Below the pieces are notes generated by a model. The model did no database searches. It was not told the DNA's origin and worked only from the letters and a program-made list of their open reading frames with translations. A stretch of DNA of 64,000 bases. Origin: Candidatus Hydrogenedentota bacterium (lineage in GTDB: Bacteria > Hydrogenedentota > Hydrogenedentia > Hydrogenedentales > JAEUWI01). The stretch lies in NCBI GenBank assembly GCA_019637335.1, contig JAHBVV010000035.1, positions 1 to 64,000 of the forward strand, read 5' to 3'. Numbering within the stretch: the first letter of the stretch is position 1; every line of letters begins with the position of its first letter. The position numbers were made by a program, and so were the translations under genes. Of the stretch, positions 33,637-42,554 are shown in pieces.

Positions 33637-35787
33637 ATGAAACAGAAGTACGTGCGTCTCCATGTCCTGTTCGCCGCCCTGTGCCTGCCGCTGCTGCTGT
33701 TGGCGGCGGGCGCCGCCACCGCGGCCACCCCCTTCGGCGATCCGGGGACTATTACCGAATACGAAATCGCCGCCCCGCACCCGGAGGCCGATTCCACCGT
33801 CGCGCGGGTGGTCCTGACAGCCGGCACGGTGGATGCCTGGGATGGCGCGCCCGGCCAGTGGCTGCGGATAGAAACGACGTCGTACAACGGCGGCAGCCTG
33901 CGGTTCTGGTTGCTCAGCGCGGAATGGCCCTCCGAAAACCTGGGCGAGGCGCGGGCGCAAGTTCTCCGTTACATCGTACAGCAAGGGGATCAATCCCCGG
34001 TGGAGTATCGCCACGCGGTGTCGAAACGCGCGGTGCTCCCGTCCAACGGGGCCTGGGCGTATCTGCTTCCGCGCCCGGCTGGGGAAGACGCCGTGGCCCT
34101 TCTCGGCCACCGCTACGCCCGGAGCGCCTCCAGCGCCGGATCGCCCGCCGCGCCGCCCGCCGATCCCAAACTCCACCTGCTCCGGCCCGATGTGCTGACC
34201 GGCGTGCCCCACAACACCCGCCAGGCCGATGAAACCCGCCGCTACGACGACTCCGAATACGAGTACATCCCGCTCGTTCAGGACGATTTCGACACCATGG
34301 CGGATACGGGCCTGAACTGTTACCGGGCCGAACCCGACCTCGTTCCCTGGTATGAGGAGCGCGGGCTCTTTTACTACGGCGGGCTGGATCTCCCCTATCC
34401 CGGCCTCCTCTACAACCCCCTCTACCTCGGCCCGGGCCTCTTCCTTGACGAGCCCGCCGTCGTAACCCGCGACTACGCCATCCGCCCCCGCCTGCGCGAG
34501 GATCCCGCGTTCCGGCGCGACATTAACCCGCAGGCCGCCATGGAGGCCTTCGAGGAGCACTTCACCAAAGTCATGACCGAGGGCGCGCCCATACAGTACA
34601 TGAAGCGCCTCGCCGATCGCCCGGATATCGACACGGGCGACATGCAGTTCCTCCAGGCCAGCCTCTACACCTGGGAAACCATGGTCAGCTCCGCGGCCTA
34701 CCAGCTGCTCTACGACCCCGTCTCGCCCGGCGCCATCGTGTTCGAGCCGCCGGGACACATCGGTGTCCGCCGCACCACGCCCGCCTGGAATATGAGCTAC
34801 GGCTGTGAAATTCCGATCACCGGCCGCGACCATTTCATCGACGTCATCATCGGTTTCGTACGGGGCGCCGCGCGGGCCAGCGACAAAGAGTGGGGAATCA
34901 GCATCTACGGCAGCGTGGACCATGCCGACGCCGGCGCTTTTATTTCGCGCGCCTACGAACTCGGCGCCACGCGGTTCTTCTACTGGGACAGCGCCCGCCT
35001 CGCCTGCGTGCCCTTCGGCGAAGTGCTCGACCACACGCGCCATCTCACGCGCCAGGCGACGATCTACCCCAACCGCGATCTGGACCGCCTCAAGCACGCC
35101 GCCGAAGTCGCCATCCTCTTTCCCGCCGGCTACAATCTCGGGCACGTCTTCATGGGCAAGGGGATGCTCTGGGGCGTCAGCGAATTGAACCTGGAGCGGA
35201 AAAACCGCGCGGGCGTCACGTACCGCACTGTGATGGGCAACCTGTTCACCGAGATCGAGCGGTGCCTGCGCATGGGCATCGCCTTCGACCTCCTGTGGGA
35301 CCTGCCCGCCGTGAGGCCGCGGGGCTATCGCGAGGTCGTGCGTATTCGGGAGGAGGGCGCCGTGGAAGTCACGGTGAACGGCGTTGTCGAAGTGCTTCCC
35401 GGACCCCGGACCCCCGAGCGCGCCGGCGGCGCGGGGCCAGGTCTGGAGATTGACGCCCCCGAGACCGCCCAGGCCCCCGCTGCCATCACCGTCACCGCGC
35501 GCGTCGTCGAGGGCGATGCGCCGGTCTACTATTCCCCAATTCCGGATCTATCCGGCGTCCACCACAACGAGCGCGTTCTGTGGGAGGTCTACGGCCCCGA
35601 AGAAGAGGATCACTTCCACCGCGTTCCGGTCATCGAAGCGGGAGATGTCACGCAAACCGGCCCGAACACGCACGACGTGGAGGCGACCCTCAACATCGAG
35701 AAGCCCGGCCGCTACCGGATTCGCGCCGCCACAACCGATCTCGCGGGCCGCTCCGCCGTCGTCTGGCGCGACCTCGAAGTCCAGTGA
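33637..35787 (+). CDS. Large secreted protein of unknown function, TIM-barrel-like centre
   Basis: This is a 716-residue exported protein with signal peptide about 1-31 (FAALCLPLLLLAAGAATAAT). An N-terminal beta-rich domain (about 32-180) is followed by a long region with glycosidase-like features, including DDFDTMADTGLNCYRAEPDL, GLFYYGGLD, WNMSYGCEIP, ISIYGSVDHADAG and LGATRFFYWDS, which resembles a TIM barrel with aromatic and acidic residues. The C-terminal 110 residues are Ig-like (ITVTARVVEGDAPVYYSP onward). I do not recognise the family. ATG 33637 is chosen for the signal peptide; the ribosome-binding site is weak. It lies 79 bases after the DUF1501 gene and is probably in the same unit. 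Confidence 0.75.
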   Translation: MKQKYVRLHVLFAALCLPLLLLAAGAATAATPFGDPGTITEYEIAAPHPEADSTVARVVLTAGTVDAWDGAPGQWLRIETTSYNGGSLRFWLLSAEWPSENLGEARAQVLRYIVQQGDQSPVEYRHAVSKRAVLPSNGAWAYLLPRPAGEDAVALLGHRYARSASSAGSPAAPPADPKLHLLRPDVLTGVPHNTRQADETRRYDDSEYEYIPLVQDDFDTMADTGLNCYRAEPDLVPWYEERGLFYYGGLDLPYPGLLYNPLYLGPGLFLDEPAVVTRDYAIRPRLREDPAFRRDINPQAAMEAFEEHFTKVMTEGAPIQYMKRLADRPDIDTGDMQFLQASLYTWETMVSSAAYQLLYDPVSPGAIVFEPPGHIGVRRTTPAWNMSYGCEIPITGRDHFIDVIIGFVRGAARASDKEWGISIYGSVDHADAGAFISRAYELGATRFFYWDSARLACVPFGEVLDHTRHLTRQATIYPNRDLDRLKHAAEVAILFPAGYNLGHVFMGKGMLWGVSELNLERKNRAGVTYRTVMGNLFTEIERCLRMGIAFDLLWDLPAVRPRGYREVVRIREEGAVEVTVNGVVEVLPGPRTPERAGGAGPGLEIDAPETAQAPAAITVTARVVEGDAPVYYSPIPDLSGVHHNERVLWEVYGPEEEDHFHRVPVIEAGDVTQTGPNTHDVEATLNIEKPGRYRIRAATTDLAGRSAVVWRDLEVQ

Positions 35788-35939
35788 TGCCCCCAAGAAT
35801 GGAGAGGGTGCGCGGCGCGGTGGTGTGAGCCGCGCCACGCACCAGAGGGGGGGTGCCTGGAATGGTCCGCCTTGGGAAGCGGACTTGGAGGCGCCGGAAT
35901 TGGACTGTCTGCGGGCGGCTGTTCCACCGCGCGCGAACC

Positions 35940-36134
35940 TCAGAAGAGCTGGAGCACCGCCGCGGGCTGATCCGCGTGGACCAATACCCAGCTTTGCTGG
36001 TAGATCACGAATCCAAAGACGCAGAGCGTCGGCTGGCTGATCCGCGTGAAAACCTTCATCCCGCGAAACCTCGCCAGATACCACGCCATGATCGGGGACT
36101 GTGTACGTACGGCCTGCGTCGCTGTCGGATTCAT
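35940..36134 (-). CDS. Possible 64-residue membrane microprotein
   Basis: This is a short ORF with a strong GAGGAGGG ribosome-binding site about 10 bases before ATG 36134. The protein ends with a hydrophobic stretch (TLCVFGFVIYQQSWVLV) preceded by a basic segment (YLARFRGMKVFTR), the layout of a single-pass protein. I do not recognise a family. It lies alone in the gap between convergent or unrelated genes. The reading is weakened by a nearby imperfect duplication (GCTGATCCGCGTG at about 35967 and 36038) that also affects its sequence. Confidence 0.4.
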   Translation of the reverse strand: MNPTATQAVRTQSPIMAWYLARFRGMKVFTRISQPTLCVFGFVIYQQSWVLVHADQPAAVLQLF

Positions 36135-36497
36135 CTTTTTCTACCCTCCTCATCGGTTCCGCGCTCACCCGCGGGTTGGTTTCTGTCAACAATTTCCTAT
36201 AGGCAAATTCCATGCCAATCAGAATAAAGAAACCCATAAACCTTTAATATATAGTGATTTATACGCATTGCATTGTGGGTGGGGCCTTGGCGGGAGCAGA
36301 AAACACGTCCGAACAGGGTCCAAAATTGTACGAAATATGCACCCGAGATTTCCGGCCGTACAAATTTGTGGCCCCCGCCTCACTCCCCCGCGTCACGCGG
36401 GCGCCGCGCCGCCGTCGCCCGGAGCCAGCGGTTGCTTGAAAGCGCTGCGTATTGCGGGGCGTGGCGTGCGCGGGAGGCGGTCCGCTATGCTGTGCTC
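36135..36497. other. AT-rich intergenic stretch
   Basis: No gene is supported. Positions about 36180-36270 are markedly AT-rich for this genome (CCTTTAATATATAGTGATTT). This could be a promoter or a recently acquired fragment, but no clear -35/-10 pair could be fixed. Confidence 0.4.
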
Positions 36498-36854
36498 ATG
36501 CGAAACTTCTATGACGCGGTGTATACGCTGGTCCGCGACATTCCGCCGGGGCGGGTGATGACGTATGGCCAGATAGCGACGATCCTGGGCGCTCCGCGGG
36601 CGGCGCGGGCGGTGGGGTACGCCTTGCGCGCGCTTCCGGAAGGAACCGATGTGCCGTGGCAGCGGGTGATCAATCACCGGGGCGGGATCAGCGCGCGGGG
36701 AGAGGCGGCGCGGCCGACGTTGCAGTATGAATTGCTGGCGGAGGAGGGGGTGGCCTTCGGGGCGGACGAGACGTGCGATCTGCGGGTGTACCGCTGGGAG
36801 CCGGCGGACCCGGAGGCGTATCACTTCACGCCGTCGGACGAATTGCCGTTTTAG
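36498..36854 (+). CDS. Alkyltransferase-like protein (ATL, MGMT family, Trp for Cys)
   Basis: This is a 118-residue DNA-binding protein of the O6-alkylguanine alkyltransferase family. The active site of true MGMT is PCHRV; here PWQRVINHRGGIS has Trp54 in place of the reactive Cys, as in ATL proteins (E. coli YbaZ group). These bind and flip alkylated guanine and recruit nucleotide excision repair instead of accepting the alkyl group. The helix-turn-helix segment VMTYGQIATILGAPRAARAV with its arginine finger is intact. The start at ATG 36498 fits the family, but no Shine-Dalgarno is visible. It is followed by a convergent gene 12 bases downstream. Confidence 0.88.
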   Translation: MRNFYDAVYTLVRDIPPGRVMTYGQIATILGAPRAARAVGYALRALPEGTDVPWQRVINHRGGISARGEAARPTLQYELLAEEGVAFGADETCDLRVYRWEPADPEAYHFTPSDELPF

Positions 36855-36866
36855 GAGGGCGCCGCG

Positions 36867-38273
36867 TTATTCGGAGTCGAAGTTAAACAGGCGCCGCTTG
36901 ATGATCGTATCGTAGACCACCTCGGGAACGCTCTCCTTCCAGTCGCGGCGCCCCTGGCGGATCTGCTTGAGTATATCGCGCGACTGTATGCGGAGAACGC
37001 ACTCGTCGGCGCCGTCCAGCGGAACGATGTGGCCGTTTTCCATGAGGTGGCGCAGCAGGAGGCGCACCTTGTTGGCCACGCGGAGGTTTTCCAGGGTGAC
37101 CATCTCGCCGTCTTCGCCCAGGACGGGATAGACGTAGAGGCGGATGTTGCCGGAGAAGAGCTTGCCGAAGGCCTCGAGGATGCCGCCTTCGAGATCGGTG
37201 TAGTACTTCTCGTTGAAGATGTCCTGGATGTTGGGCACGCCCAGGACGATGCCGATCTTGCGCTTGGTGAATTCGTTGAGGTAGCTGCGGAGGCGGAAGA
37301 AGCGCAGGTAGTTGGAAATGAGGACGGTGAAGCCGAGGGCGCCGAGCATGTCGACGCGGGCGAGGAAATCCTGGGTATCGATCTCGCCTTCGTTCATGAG
37401 GCTGGCCATGGTCAGCTCGGCGAGCACGATGGTGCAGTTTTCGTCGGTGCCATCCTCGTTGATGAACTGTTGCCTGCCGCAGCGCGCCATGTCCATATTG
37501 ACGTTGGTGACGGGGCGGAAGCTGCCGCGCAAGACGAGGCAGTTCATTTTGTAGAGGGTGTCCGTGGGGGTGGAGACCTCGCCGTGCGGCGAGAACATGA
37601 CGGCGTTGGTCATGCCGGACTTGACGAGGTGGAGCGCCATGAGGCGGTTGTCGACATCGTCAAAATAGGGCCCGCGGAAATCGACGGAATTGATTTCGAT
37701 GCGGCCGGGCTCGAGATTGTCGACGAGCGATTCAATCAGCCGGGTGGGCGTCCGGTAGTGGTAGAACATGCCGTAGAGCAGGTTTACCCCGAGGACGCCC
37801 AGCGCATACTGCTGCTGGCGGTTGGCGGAGTCGAGCATGCGCACGTGCAGGATCAGATCGCTCGGGGGGGCGCCCGGATAGAGTTGCGCGCGCACGCCCA
37901 TCCAGCCGTGGCACGGGCCGCGGGTCTTGTAGCCGGCGGCCTTGACGGTGTCGGCGATGGCGAAGAAGCAGCTGTTCTTCGGGCGGGTGTCTTTCAGGCG
38001 CTCGGTCAGGAGGTTGAACTCCTTGTCGAGCATTTTTTCGAGGCGGCTGCGGCTGACGTAGCGGCCGCGCTCCTCCTCGCCGTAGATGGCGTCGCTGAAC
38101 TGCATGTCGTAGGCGGACATGGTCTTGGCGAGGGTGCCGGCGGCGCCGCCGGCCTGGAAGAAGAAGCGTGCGATTTCCTGGCCCGCGCCGATTTCGGCGA
38201 TGGTGCCGTATTTGTGGGGGTCGAGATTGATCTCCAGCGCCTTCTGCAAGGTGCTGTTGATATCTTCTCCCAT
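36867..38273 (-). CDS. Conserved cytosolic protein of unknown function (468 residues)
   Basis: This protein has a well-conserved N-terminus (LQKALEINLDPHKYGTIAEI, then GAGQEIARFFFQAGGAAGTL and AKTMSAYDMQFSDAIYG) that I recall from large, unannotated or inconsistently annotated proteins in several phyla. Later segments include GYKTRGPCHGWMGVRAQLYP, LGVLGVNLLYGMFYHY and IEINSVDFRGPYFDDVDNRL. No signal peptide or membrane helix is present. ATG 38273 has AAAGGAG 8 bases upstream; the open frame to 38360 lacks one. It lies next to ruvBA on the same strand, 197 bases downstream, but is not obviously in their operon. I can assign no enzymatic function. Confidence 0.8.
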   Translation of the reverse strand: MGEDINSTLQKALEINLDPHKYGTIAEIGAGQEIARFFFQAGGAAGTLAKTMSAYDMQFSDAIYGEEERGRYVSRSRLEKMLDKEFNLLTERLKDTRPKNSCFFAIADTVKAAGYKTRGPCHGWMGVRAQLYPGAPPSDLILHVRMLDSANRQQQYALGVLGVNLLYGMFYHYRTPTRLIESLVDNLEPGRIEINSVDFRGPYFDDVDNRLMALHLVKSGMTNAVMFSPHGEVSTPTDTLYKMNCLVLRGSFRPVTNVNMDMARCGRQQFINEDGTDENCTIVLAELTMASLMNEGEIDTQDFLARVDMLGALGFTVLISNYLRFFRLRSYLNEFTKRKIGIVLGVPNIQDIFNEKYYTDLEGGILEAFGKLFSGNIRLYVYPVLGEDGEMVTLENLRVANKVRLLLRHLMENGHIVPLDGADECVLRIQSRDILKQIRQGRRDWKESVPEVVYDTIIKRRLFNFDSE

Positions 38274-38469
38274 TTGCGTGCTCCTTTCCTGTACTGGGGC
38301 GGAAGGGGGTGACCCGGGGAGGGTTGGATGCGATTGTACTTCGCCGGTGGCGGGTATCATTGTCCAGCCTTGCGGGCGGGCGCCCGCGATCGAAACTGAC
38401 CAAGCAGCGTGTCCCCGACGAACACCCTGAAGCTACAAACAGGGCGCCATTATGCGGCAGGGGCGTCGG

Positions 38470-39495
38470 CTAAAACAACTCGGGCGATTCGTGGCGGGGC
38501 GGCGGGGTGCGTCCCAGGTGCTTCCAGGCCAGGGGGGTGGCGACGCGGCCCTGGGGGGTGCGCTTGAGGAAGCCGAGCTGGATCAGGAAGGGCTCGTGGA
38601 CCTCCTCGAGGGTCTGGCGCTCCTCCCCCACGGCGACGGCGAGCGAGGCCAGTCCGACGGGACCGCCGCCGAACTTTTCGATGGCGGTGCGCAGGATGCT
38701 CCGGTCCATGTCATCGAGGCCGAGGCTGTCGATCCGCAGCAGTTCGAGCGCGGCGTCGGCCATGGGGCGCGTGACGACGCCGTCGCCCTTGACCTGGGCG
38801 TAGTCGCGTACGCGGCGGAGGAGGCGGTTGGCGACGCGGGCGGTGCCGCGGGAGCGCGTGGCGATTTCGAGGGCGCCGTCCTCCTCGATGGGGACTTCGA
38901 GAATGCGCGCGGCGCGGAGCACGATGTGCTTCAGCTCCTCGGGCGAATAGAACTCGAAGCGGCAGGTGTCGCCGAAGCGGGCGCGCAGGGGCGGGGTCAG
39001 GAGGCCCGCGCGGGTGGTCGCGCCGATGAGGGTAAAGGGTTTGAGGCCGATCTTCATCGAGCGCGCCGTGGGGCCCTTGCCCAGCATGATGTCCACCTCG
39101 AAATCTTCCATGGCGGAGTACAGCGTCTCCTCGACGGCATGGTTAAGGCGGTGGATCTCGTCGATGAAGAGGACGTCGAAGGCTTCGAGGCTGGTGAGGA
39201 TGGCGGAGAGGTCCGCCTGGCGCTCGATGACGGGGCCGGAGCTCTGCTTGATGTCGACGCCCATTTCGTTGGCCAGGATCCGCGCCAGGGTGGTCTTTCC
39301 GAGGCCCGGCGGCCCGCTCAGAAGCAGGTGGTCGAGCGGCTCGTTGCGCCCCTTGGCGGCGGCGATGGCGATGGCCAGCTTATCCTTGATGGGCTCCTGG
39401 CCGGGAAACTCGCTCAGGCGCTGCGGGCGGATCTGATCCTCGGCGATGGTGTCCTCGCCCTGGGCGGCCGGGTTGATGATTTCGTCGTGCGCCAT
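38470..39495 (-). CDS. ruvB: Holliday junction branch migration ATPase RuvB
   Basis: This is a 341-residue AAA+ motor of the RuvAB complex, which moves Holliday junctions during recombination and repair. Walker A is [19 protein letters not shown] (near residue 58), Walker B is [10 protein letters not shown], sensor 1 is [11 protein letters not shown], and the C-terminal winged-helix has [20 protein letters not shown] and [17 protein letters not shown]. The length and start ([12 protein letters not shown]) are normal. It begins 6 bases after ruvA, so the two are co-transcribed. ruvC is not in the window. Confidence 0.97.
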   Translation of the reverse strand: MAHDEIINPAAQGEDTIAEDQIRPQRLSEFPGQEPIKDKLAIAIAAAKGRNEPLDHLLLSGPPGLGKTTLARILANEMGVDIKQSSGPVIERQADLSAILTSLEAFDVLFIDEIHRLNHAVEETLYSAMEDFEVDIMLGKGPTARSMKIGLKPFTLIGATTRAGLLTPPLRARFGDTCRFEFYSPEELKHIVLRAARILEVPIEEDGALEIATRSRGTARVANRLLRRVRDYAQVKGDGVVTRPMADAALELLRIDSLGLDDMDRSILRTAIEKFGGGPVGLASLAVAVGEERQTLEEVHEPFLIQLGFLKRTPQGRVATPLAWKHLGRTPPPRHESPELF

Positions 39496-39501
39496 GGCCG
39501 G

Positions 39502-40107
39502 TTACACCTTCGCCAGCGACCGGAGCGCGGCCCGGACCACGTCCTCGTCGGTCGCGCCTTCGCCGAGCTGCTTGCGGGCGGCGGCGGTGGCCTTTTTCGC
39601 CTCGGCGGGCGTGCACCCGAGCGAGATGAGGGCCTCGTAGGCGTCGTCGCCCTCCGGTGCGGCCTCCGCCTTTTCGGGCTCACCGATAATCGCGTTGAGG
39701 TCGGGGTTCTGCTTCAGTTTGGTCTTCATTTCGAGGACGATGCGCTGCGCCATGGCCTGGCCGACGCCGGGGATCTTCGTGAAGGCCTTCACATCGTTCT
39801 CCAGCACGGCCTGGCCGAAGGCCTGGACGGAGAGTCCCGAGAGGACGTTGAGCGCGACCTTCGGGCCGACCTTGTTGATGGAGAGCAGCGTGGTGAAGAG
39901 GGTTTTCTCCTCTTCCTTCAGAAAGCCGAAGATCTGGAAGGCGTCCTCGCGGATATGGCAGTAGGTCAGGAGCGTGACTTCCTGGTGGACGGCGAGCTTG
40001 CGGTAGACCGTTTCGGGCACGGCAATCTCGTAGCCGGCGCCGCCCACATCCAGGGCGATGTGATCCAGGGATTTTATTGCGACCGTGCCGCGTAAGAAGG
40101 CGAACAT
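39502..40107 (-). CDS. ruvA: Holliday junction DNA helicase subunit RuvA
   Basis: This 201-residue protein forms the tetrameric Holliday-junction-binding platform for RuvB. The N-terminal OB domain starts MFAFLRGTVAIKSLDHIALD, and the helix-hairpin-helix part has INKVGPKVALNVLSG and IPGVGQAMAQRIVLEMK. The flexible acidic linker and domain III (DAYEALISLGCTPAEAKKA) are present, as needed to contact RuvB. ATG 40107 gives the usual N-terminus; the frame is open to 40176, but that part is not family-like. It is the first gene of the ruvAB unit. Confidence 0.96.
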   Translation of the reverse strand: MFAFLRGTVAIKSLDHIALDVGGAGYEIAVPETVYRKLAVHQEVTLLTYCHIREDAFQIFGFLKEEEKTLFTTLLSINKVGPKVALNVLSGLSVQAFGQAVLENDVKAFTKIPGVGQAMAQRIVLEMKTKLKQNPDLNAIIGEPEKAEAAPEGDDAYEALISLGCTPAEAKKATAAARKQLGEGATDEDVVRAALRSLAKV

Positions 40108-40212
40108 GGGTTGGTTGGGCCTCGGTAATGTGGTTTCCTGCGGCCTACTGTACTGAATATAAATACAGATTTTCAATTCACATCGGCTACCGAGGGAAAA
40201 CAGCCCGGGAGT

Positions 40213-40464
40213 TCAGCGGGTCGCTTCGACGGTGGCCTCCAGCAAGGCCCGCAGAAATTCGGGCGCGAAGTCTGCGCCGTTCTCCCACGCGAGGGTATGT
40301 CCCGCAAGGTGGAAGTTGCGGAAGTACGCTGGATTGTTGAGTGGCTCGAATATCTCTCCGTCCAGTTCTCCCGCCAGATCGACCTCGCCGGAGGCGCCGT
40401 CGTTAAACGTCAGGTGGACGCGAAAGTCCCCAAGGTAGGATGCATCAATAACCCAAGGTATCAT
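40213..40464 (-). CDS. DUF2442 domain protein, probable partner of DUF4160
   Basis: This is an 83-residue protein. The DUF2442 pattern is visible: IDASYLGDFRVHLTFNDGAS, EVDLAGELDGEIFEPLNN and FRNFHLAGHTLAWENGADF. In many genomes this family is encoded directly after a DUF4160 gene, and the two are treated as a putative toxin-antitoxin-like module, though the biochemistry is unproven. ATG 40464 has GGAG 9 bases upstream and starts 5 bases after the DUF4160 stop codon. Because the DUF4160 gene has lost its start, this gene may now be an orphan. Confidence 0.8.
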   Translation of the reverse strand: MIPWVIDASYLGDFRVHLTFNDGASGEVDLAGELDGEIFEPLNNPAYFRNFHLAGHTLAWENGADFAPEFLRALLEATVEATR

Positions 40465-40469
40465 CAGAT

Positions 40470-40718
40470 TCACTCCAGTGGCGCTATCTTCTTTAAAGGC
40501 CGGCGTTGCTGCGCCAGGACCCAGTTGTCGCGCAATTCGTCCTGCCTTGCAGCATACCACTCCAAAACCAGGTTAAGCGCGCGACGTGGGAACCTGCCCG
40601 AGACAATCCCAGTTTCGATTTCCACCGTAATCGTATACTCGCCATACTCCGCGTGGAAGTGGGCAGGCGGATGGTCTTTGTAATAGAGGTAGATGGTGAT
40701 TCGATGAAATCTACATAT
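40470..40718 (-). pseudogene. DUF4160 gene lacking a start codon
   Basis: On the minus strand an open frame gives ICRFHRITIYLYYKDHPPAH, then FHAEYGEYTITVEI, GRFPRRALNLVLEWYAARQD and ELRDNWVLAQQRRPLKKIAP, ending at 40470. This is a nearly complete DUF4160 protein (usual start Met-Pro-x-Ile-x-x-Phe). The codon before Ile is TAA at 40719-40721, exactly where a dispersed repeat (40721-40750) begins, so the first codons appear replaced by the repeat. Only a rare ATA start would allow translation. The family is small (about 80 residues), and the coding part is otherwise undamaged, which suggests a recent event. Confidence 0.8.
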
Positions 40719-40720
40719 TT

Positions 40721-40750
40721 ATAACAGTTTTGCCGTCTGAAGCAAAGTAG
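40721..40750 (-). repeat. Dispersed short repeat, CTTCAGACGGCTAAAG family
   Basis: Minus strand reads TGCTTCAGACGGCAAAACTG then TTAT. It abuts the first surviving codon of the DUF4160 gene. Confidence 0.7.
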
Positions 40751-41502
40751 AACTTCAACCACGAAGGTCACGAAGAAAAGCAGAGAAGAGCTTTGACCGC
40801 AGAGAGCGCAGAGGGTGTTGTTGTGCGCGTACGGACTGGTGCGGTTGGTTGAATGAGGGCGAGTTTTTAACCACGAATGGACACCAATGCACACGAATGC
40901 GCCGGGAGCAGCGGCTGGCCGCGATCAGGAGCTGTGACCACGGATTACACAGCGCAGCCTCTGGCCGCAACCAAAGTAATGATCACCACGAAGTGCGCGA
41001 AGGTCACGAAGAGAAAGAGAGACGGTAGCACTTTAGCGGAACGAAGCACCCAACGCCTTGGAGGCGATTTTCGGTCAAGACGGGCGTGAATAGCAGGATC
41101 GCGGACATTTTCGCCTCGGCGGACCTTCGGCACGTCCGCGGCAACGGGAGCTCGGGAAATAAAGTGAGGTAAGTGGTTTGGAATGGAATCCCGGCGTCCC
41201 AAGGAGCGGAAAGCATTGGGGACCCGCGCCTCTTCAAGTACACATCGACCACGAAATGTCTTGCGCTCGTCCCGCCGCGGAGATGAATGTCCGCGATCCT
41301 TTGCGCCTTTCGGCGCTGAACACAGCCGGGACGCCCGCCTCCGGCGCGTCATGGAGCTGTGCCACTTTCCTTGCGAGGTGGTTTTGCTGGGGTGAGGGGA
41401 ACTTTTTGGAGGTGGGCTCACGTTGCCGCAGGCAAGAATGCCCGCGATCCTTTAGCCGTGCATCCTCTCAAATTGCCGGAGTGCCTGGGACTATATATGC
41501 TC
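40751..41502. other. Repeat-derived intergenic region
   Basis: No gene is supported. It holds decayed copies of the ACCACGAAGGTCACGAAG type (about 40758 and 40984), a CCACGAATGGACACCAATGC stretch (about 40872), an ATGTCCGCGATCCTTT element in opposite orientations near 41093 and 41285 with a further partial copy near 41443, and a second copy of the short dispersed repeat at 41023. Such strings are common in GC-rich planctomycete- and verrucomicrobia-like genomes. Confidence 0.55.
41023..41047 (-). repeat. Dispersed short repeat, CGGCTAAAGTG variant
   Basis: Minus strand reads TGCTTCGTTCCGCTAAAGTG, closest to the copy at 14768. Confidence 0.55.
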
Positions 41503-41532
41503 GCTACTTCAGACGGCTAAACTGTTACGAAT
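41503..41532 (+). repeat. Dispersed short repeat, CTTCAGACGGCTAAAG family
   Basis: Reads GCTACTTCAGACGGCTAAAC then TGTTACGAAT. It is the most complete plus-strand member in this part of the window. Confidence 0.7.
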
Positions 41533-41775
41533 ATCGTTTCTTCAGCGCCGGAGGCGCCGATCATACCAGCCTGTTCCGCAGGGCCAGGAAGAATGCCGAC
41601 TTCCCCACAGACTTTCAAGACGCGTTGCGTCACCCATTACGGATGAAATCGTGCCCCTGACTCTTGGCGCTGTTCTGGAGTCTCGCACGCTCAAGCCTTC
41701 GCGGCGGAGCCGCGGAGCTTGAACGTGGCGCCCGTGGCTCCCTTTGAAATTTCAGCAGAAACCCCCATAAAAAAA

Positions 41776-42105
41776 GGGCGCCGCCGGGACCAAGGGGGGA
41801 TCGTGCTTCAGGTCGCCGGCGGCATGCAGGGGGTTGAGGAAGATCGTTCAAATGTCGTTTTTGGGACCCCTTGCATCCGGTTAAGGAGGGCGCCGCCGGG
41901 ACCCAGGGGGATCGTGCTTCGGGTCACCGGCGGCATGCAGGGGGTTGAGGAAGATTGTTCAACTGTTGGGCCGGGCTCCCTCGCTCCAGGTTAAGGAGGG
42001 CGCCGCCGGGACCCAGGGGGGATCGTGCTTCGGGTCGCCGGCGGCATGCAGGGGGTTGAGGAAGCTCTTTCAACTATTAGTTCGGGCTAAACCACCCGTT
42101 CTGGT
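41776..42105. repeat. 110-bp tandem repeat, three copies
   Basis: GGGCGCCGCCGGGACC starts copies at 41776, 41888 and 41998 (periods 112 and 110). Each contains GATCGTGCTTC, GGTCGCCGGCGGCATGCAGG and GGTTGAGGAAG. The last copy overlaps the 3' end of the small acidic gene on the minus strand. Confidence 0.9.
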
Positions 42106-42301
42106 TAAAGGGTATGTGGGCGTATTCGCGCCGGAACTGGCGGGCCTGTTTGGCCAGAGCCAGCCCCAGCTTCCAGAGGCTGTGGTTATTCGACAACCAC
42201 GCCTCCAGCGCCTCATTGTCCAGACTGTCGACGGAGTTCGCGTCCTCTTGGCTTTCCTCGCGGTAGTCCGCGTCCCAGCTTCCGAAGTCGTCGAAGTCCA
42301 T
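42077..42301 (-). CDS. Small acidic protein of unknown function (74 residues)
   Basis: This is a short acidic protein (MDFDDFGSWDADYREESQED, later LEAWLSNNHSLWKLGLALAK) with a likely helical centre and no signal peptide. AAGGACGG lies about 8 bases before ATG 42301, which supports translation. Its last codons overlap the third copy of a 110-bp tandem repeat, so the 3' end may have been altered by repeat expansion. I recognise no family. Confidence 0.6.
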   Translation of the reverse strand: MDFDDFGSWDADYREESQEDANSVDSLDNEALEAWLSNNHSLWKLGLALAKQARQFRREYAHIPFNQNGWFSPN

Positions 42302-42554
42302 TGGTCACCGTCCTTGTGTCGTCTTTCGGCTGCTCTGTCCGCCGTTGACAAGCGAATTATGCCCTGAAAATCATGAAGAAAGATTAACAAAACGGGAACA
42401 ATTAAATAAAACCTGCACGGAGCGGTGAGTAATTCAATTAAATCGATTATATTGGAGTGTGTCTAAGTCGAACTTTTGCGCAAAAACCGGCTTCTTGCCT
42501 TGGGAAGGGTGCGAATCAGCACATGCGGCAGGTTCCGGGGGATCGTCGGGCGGG

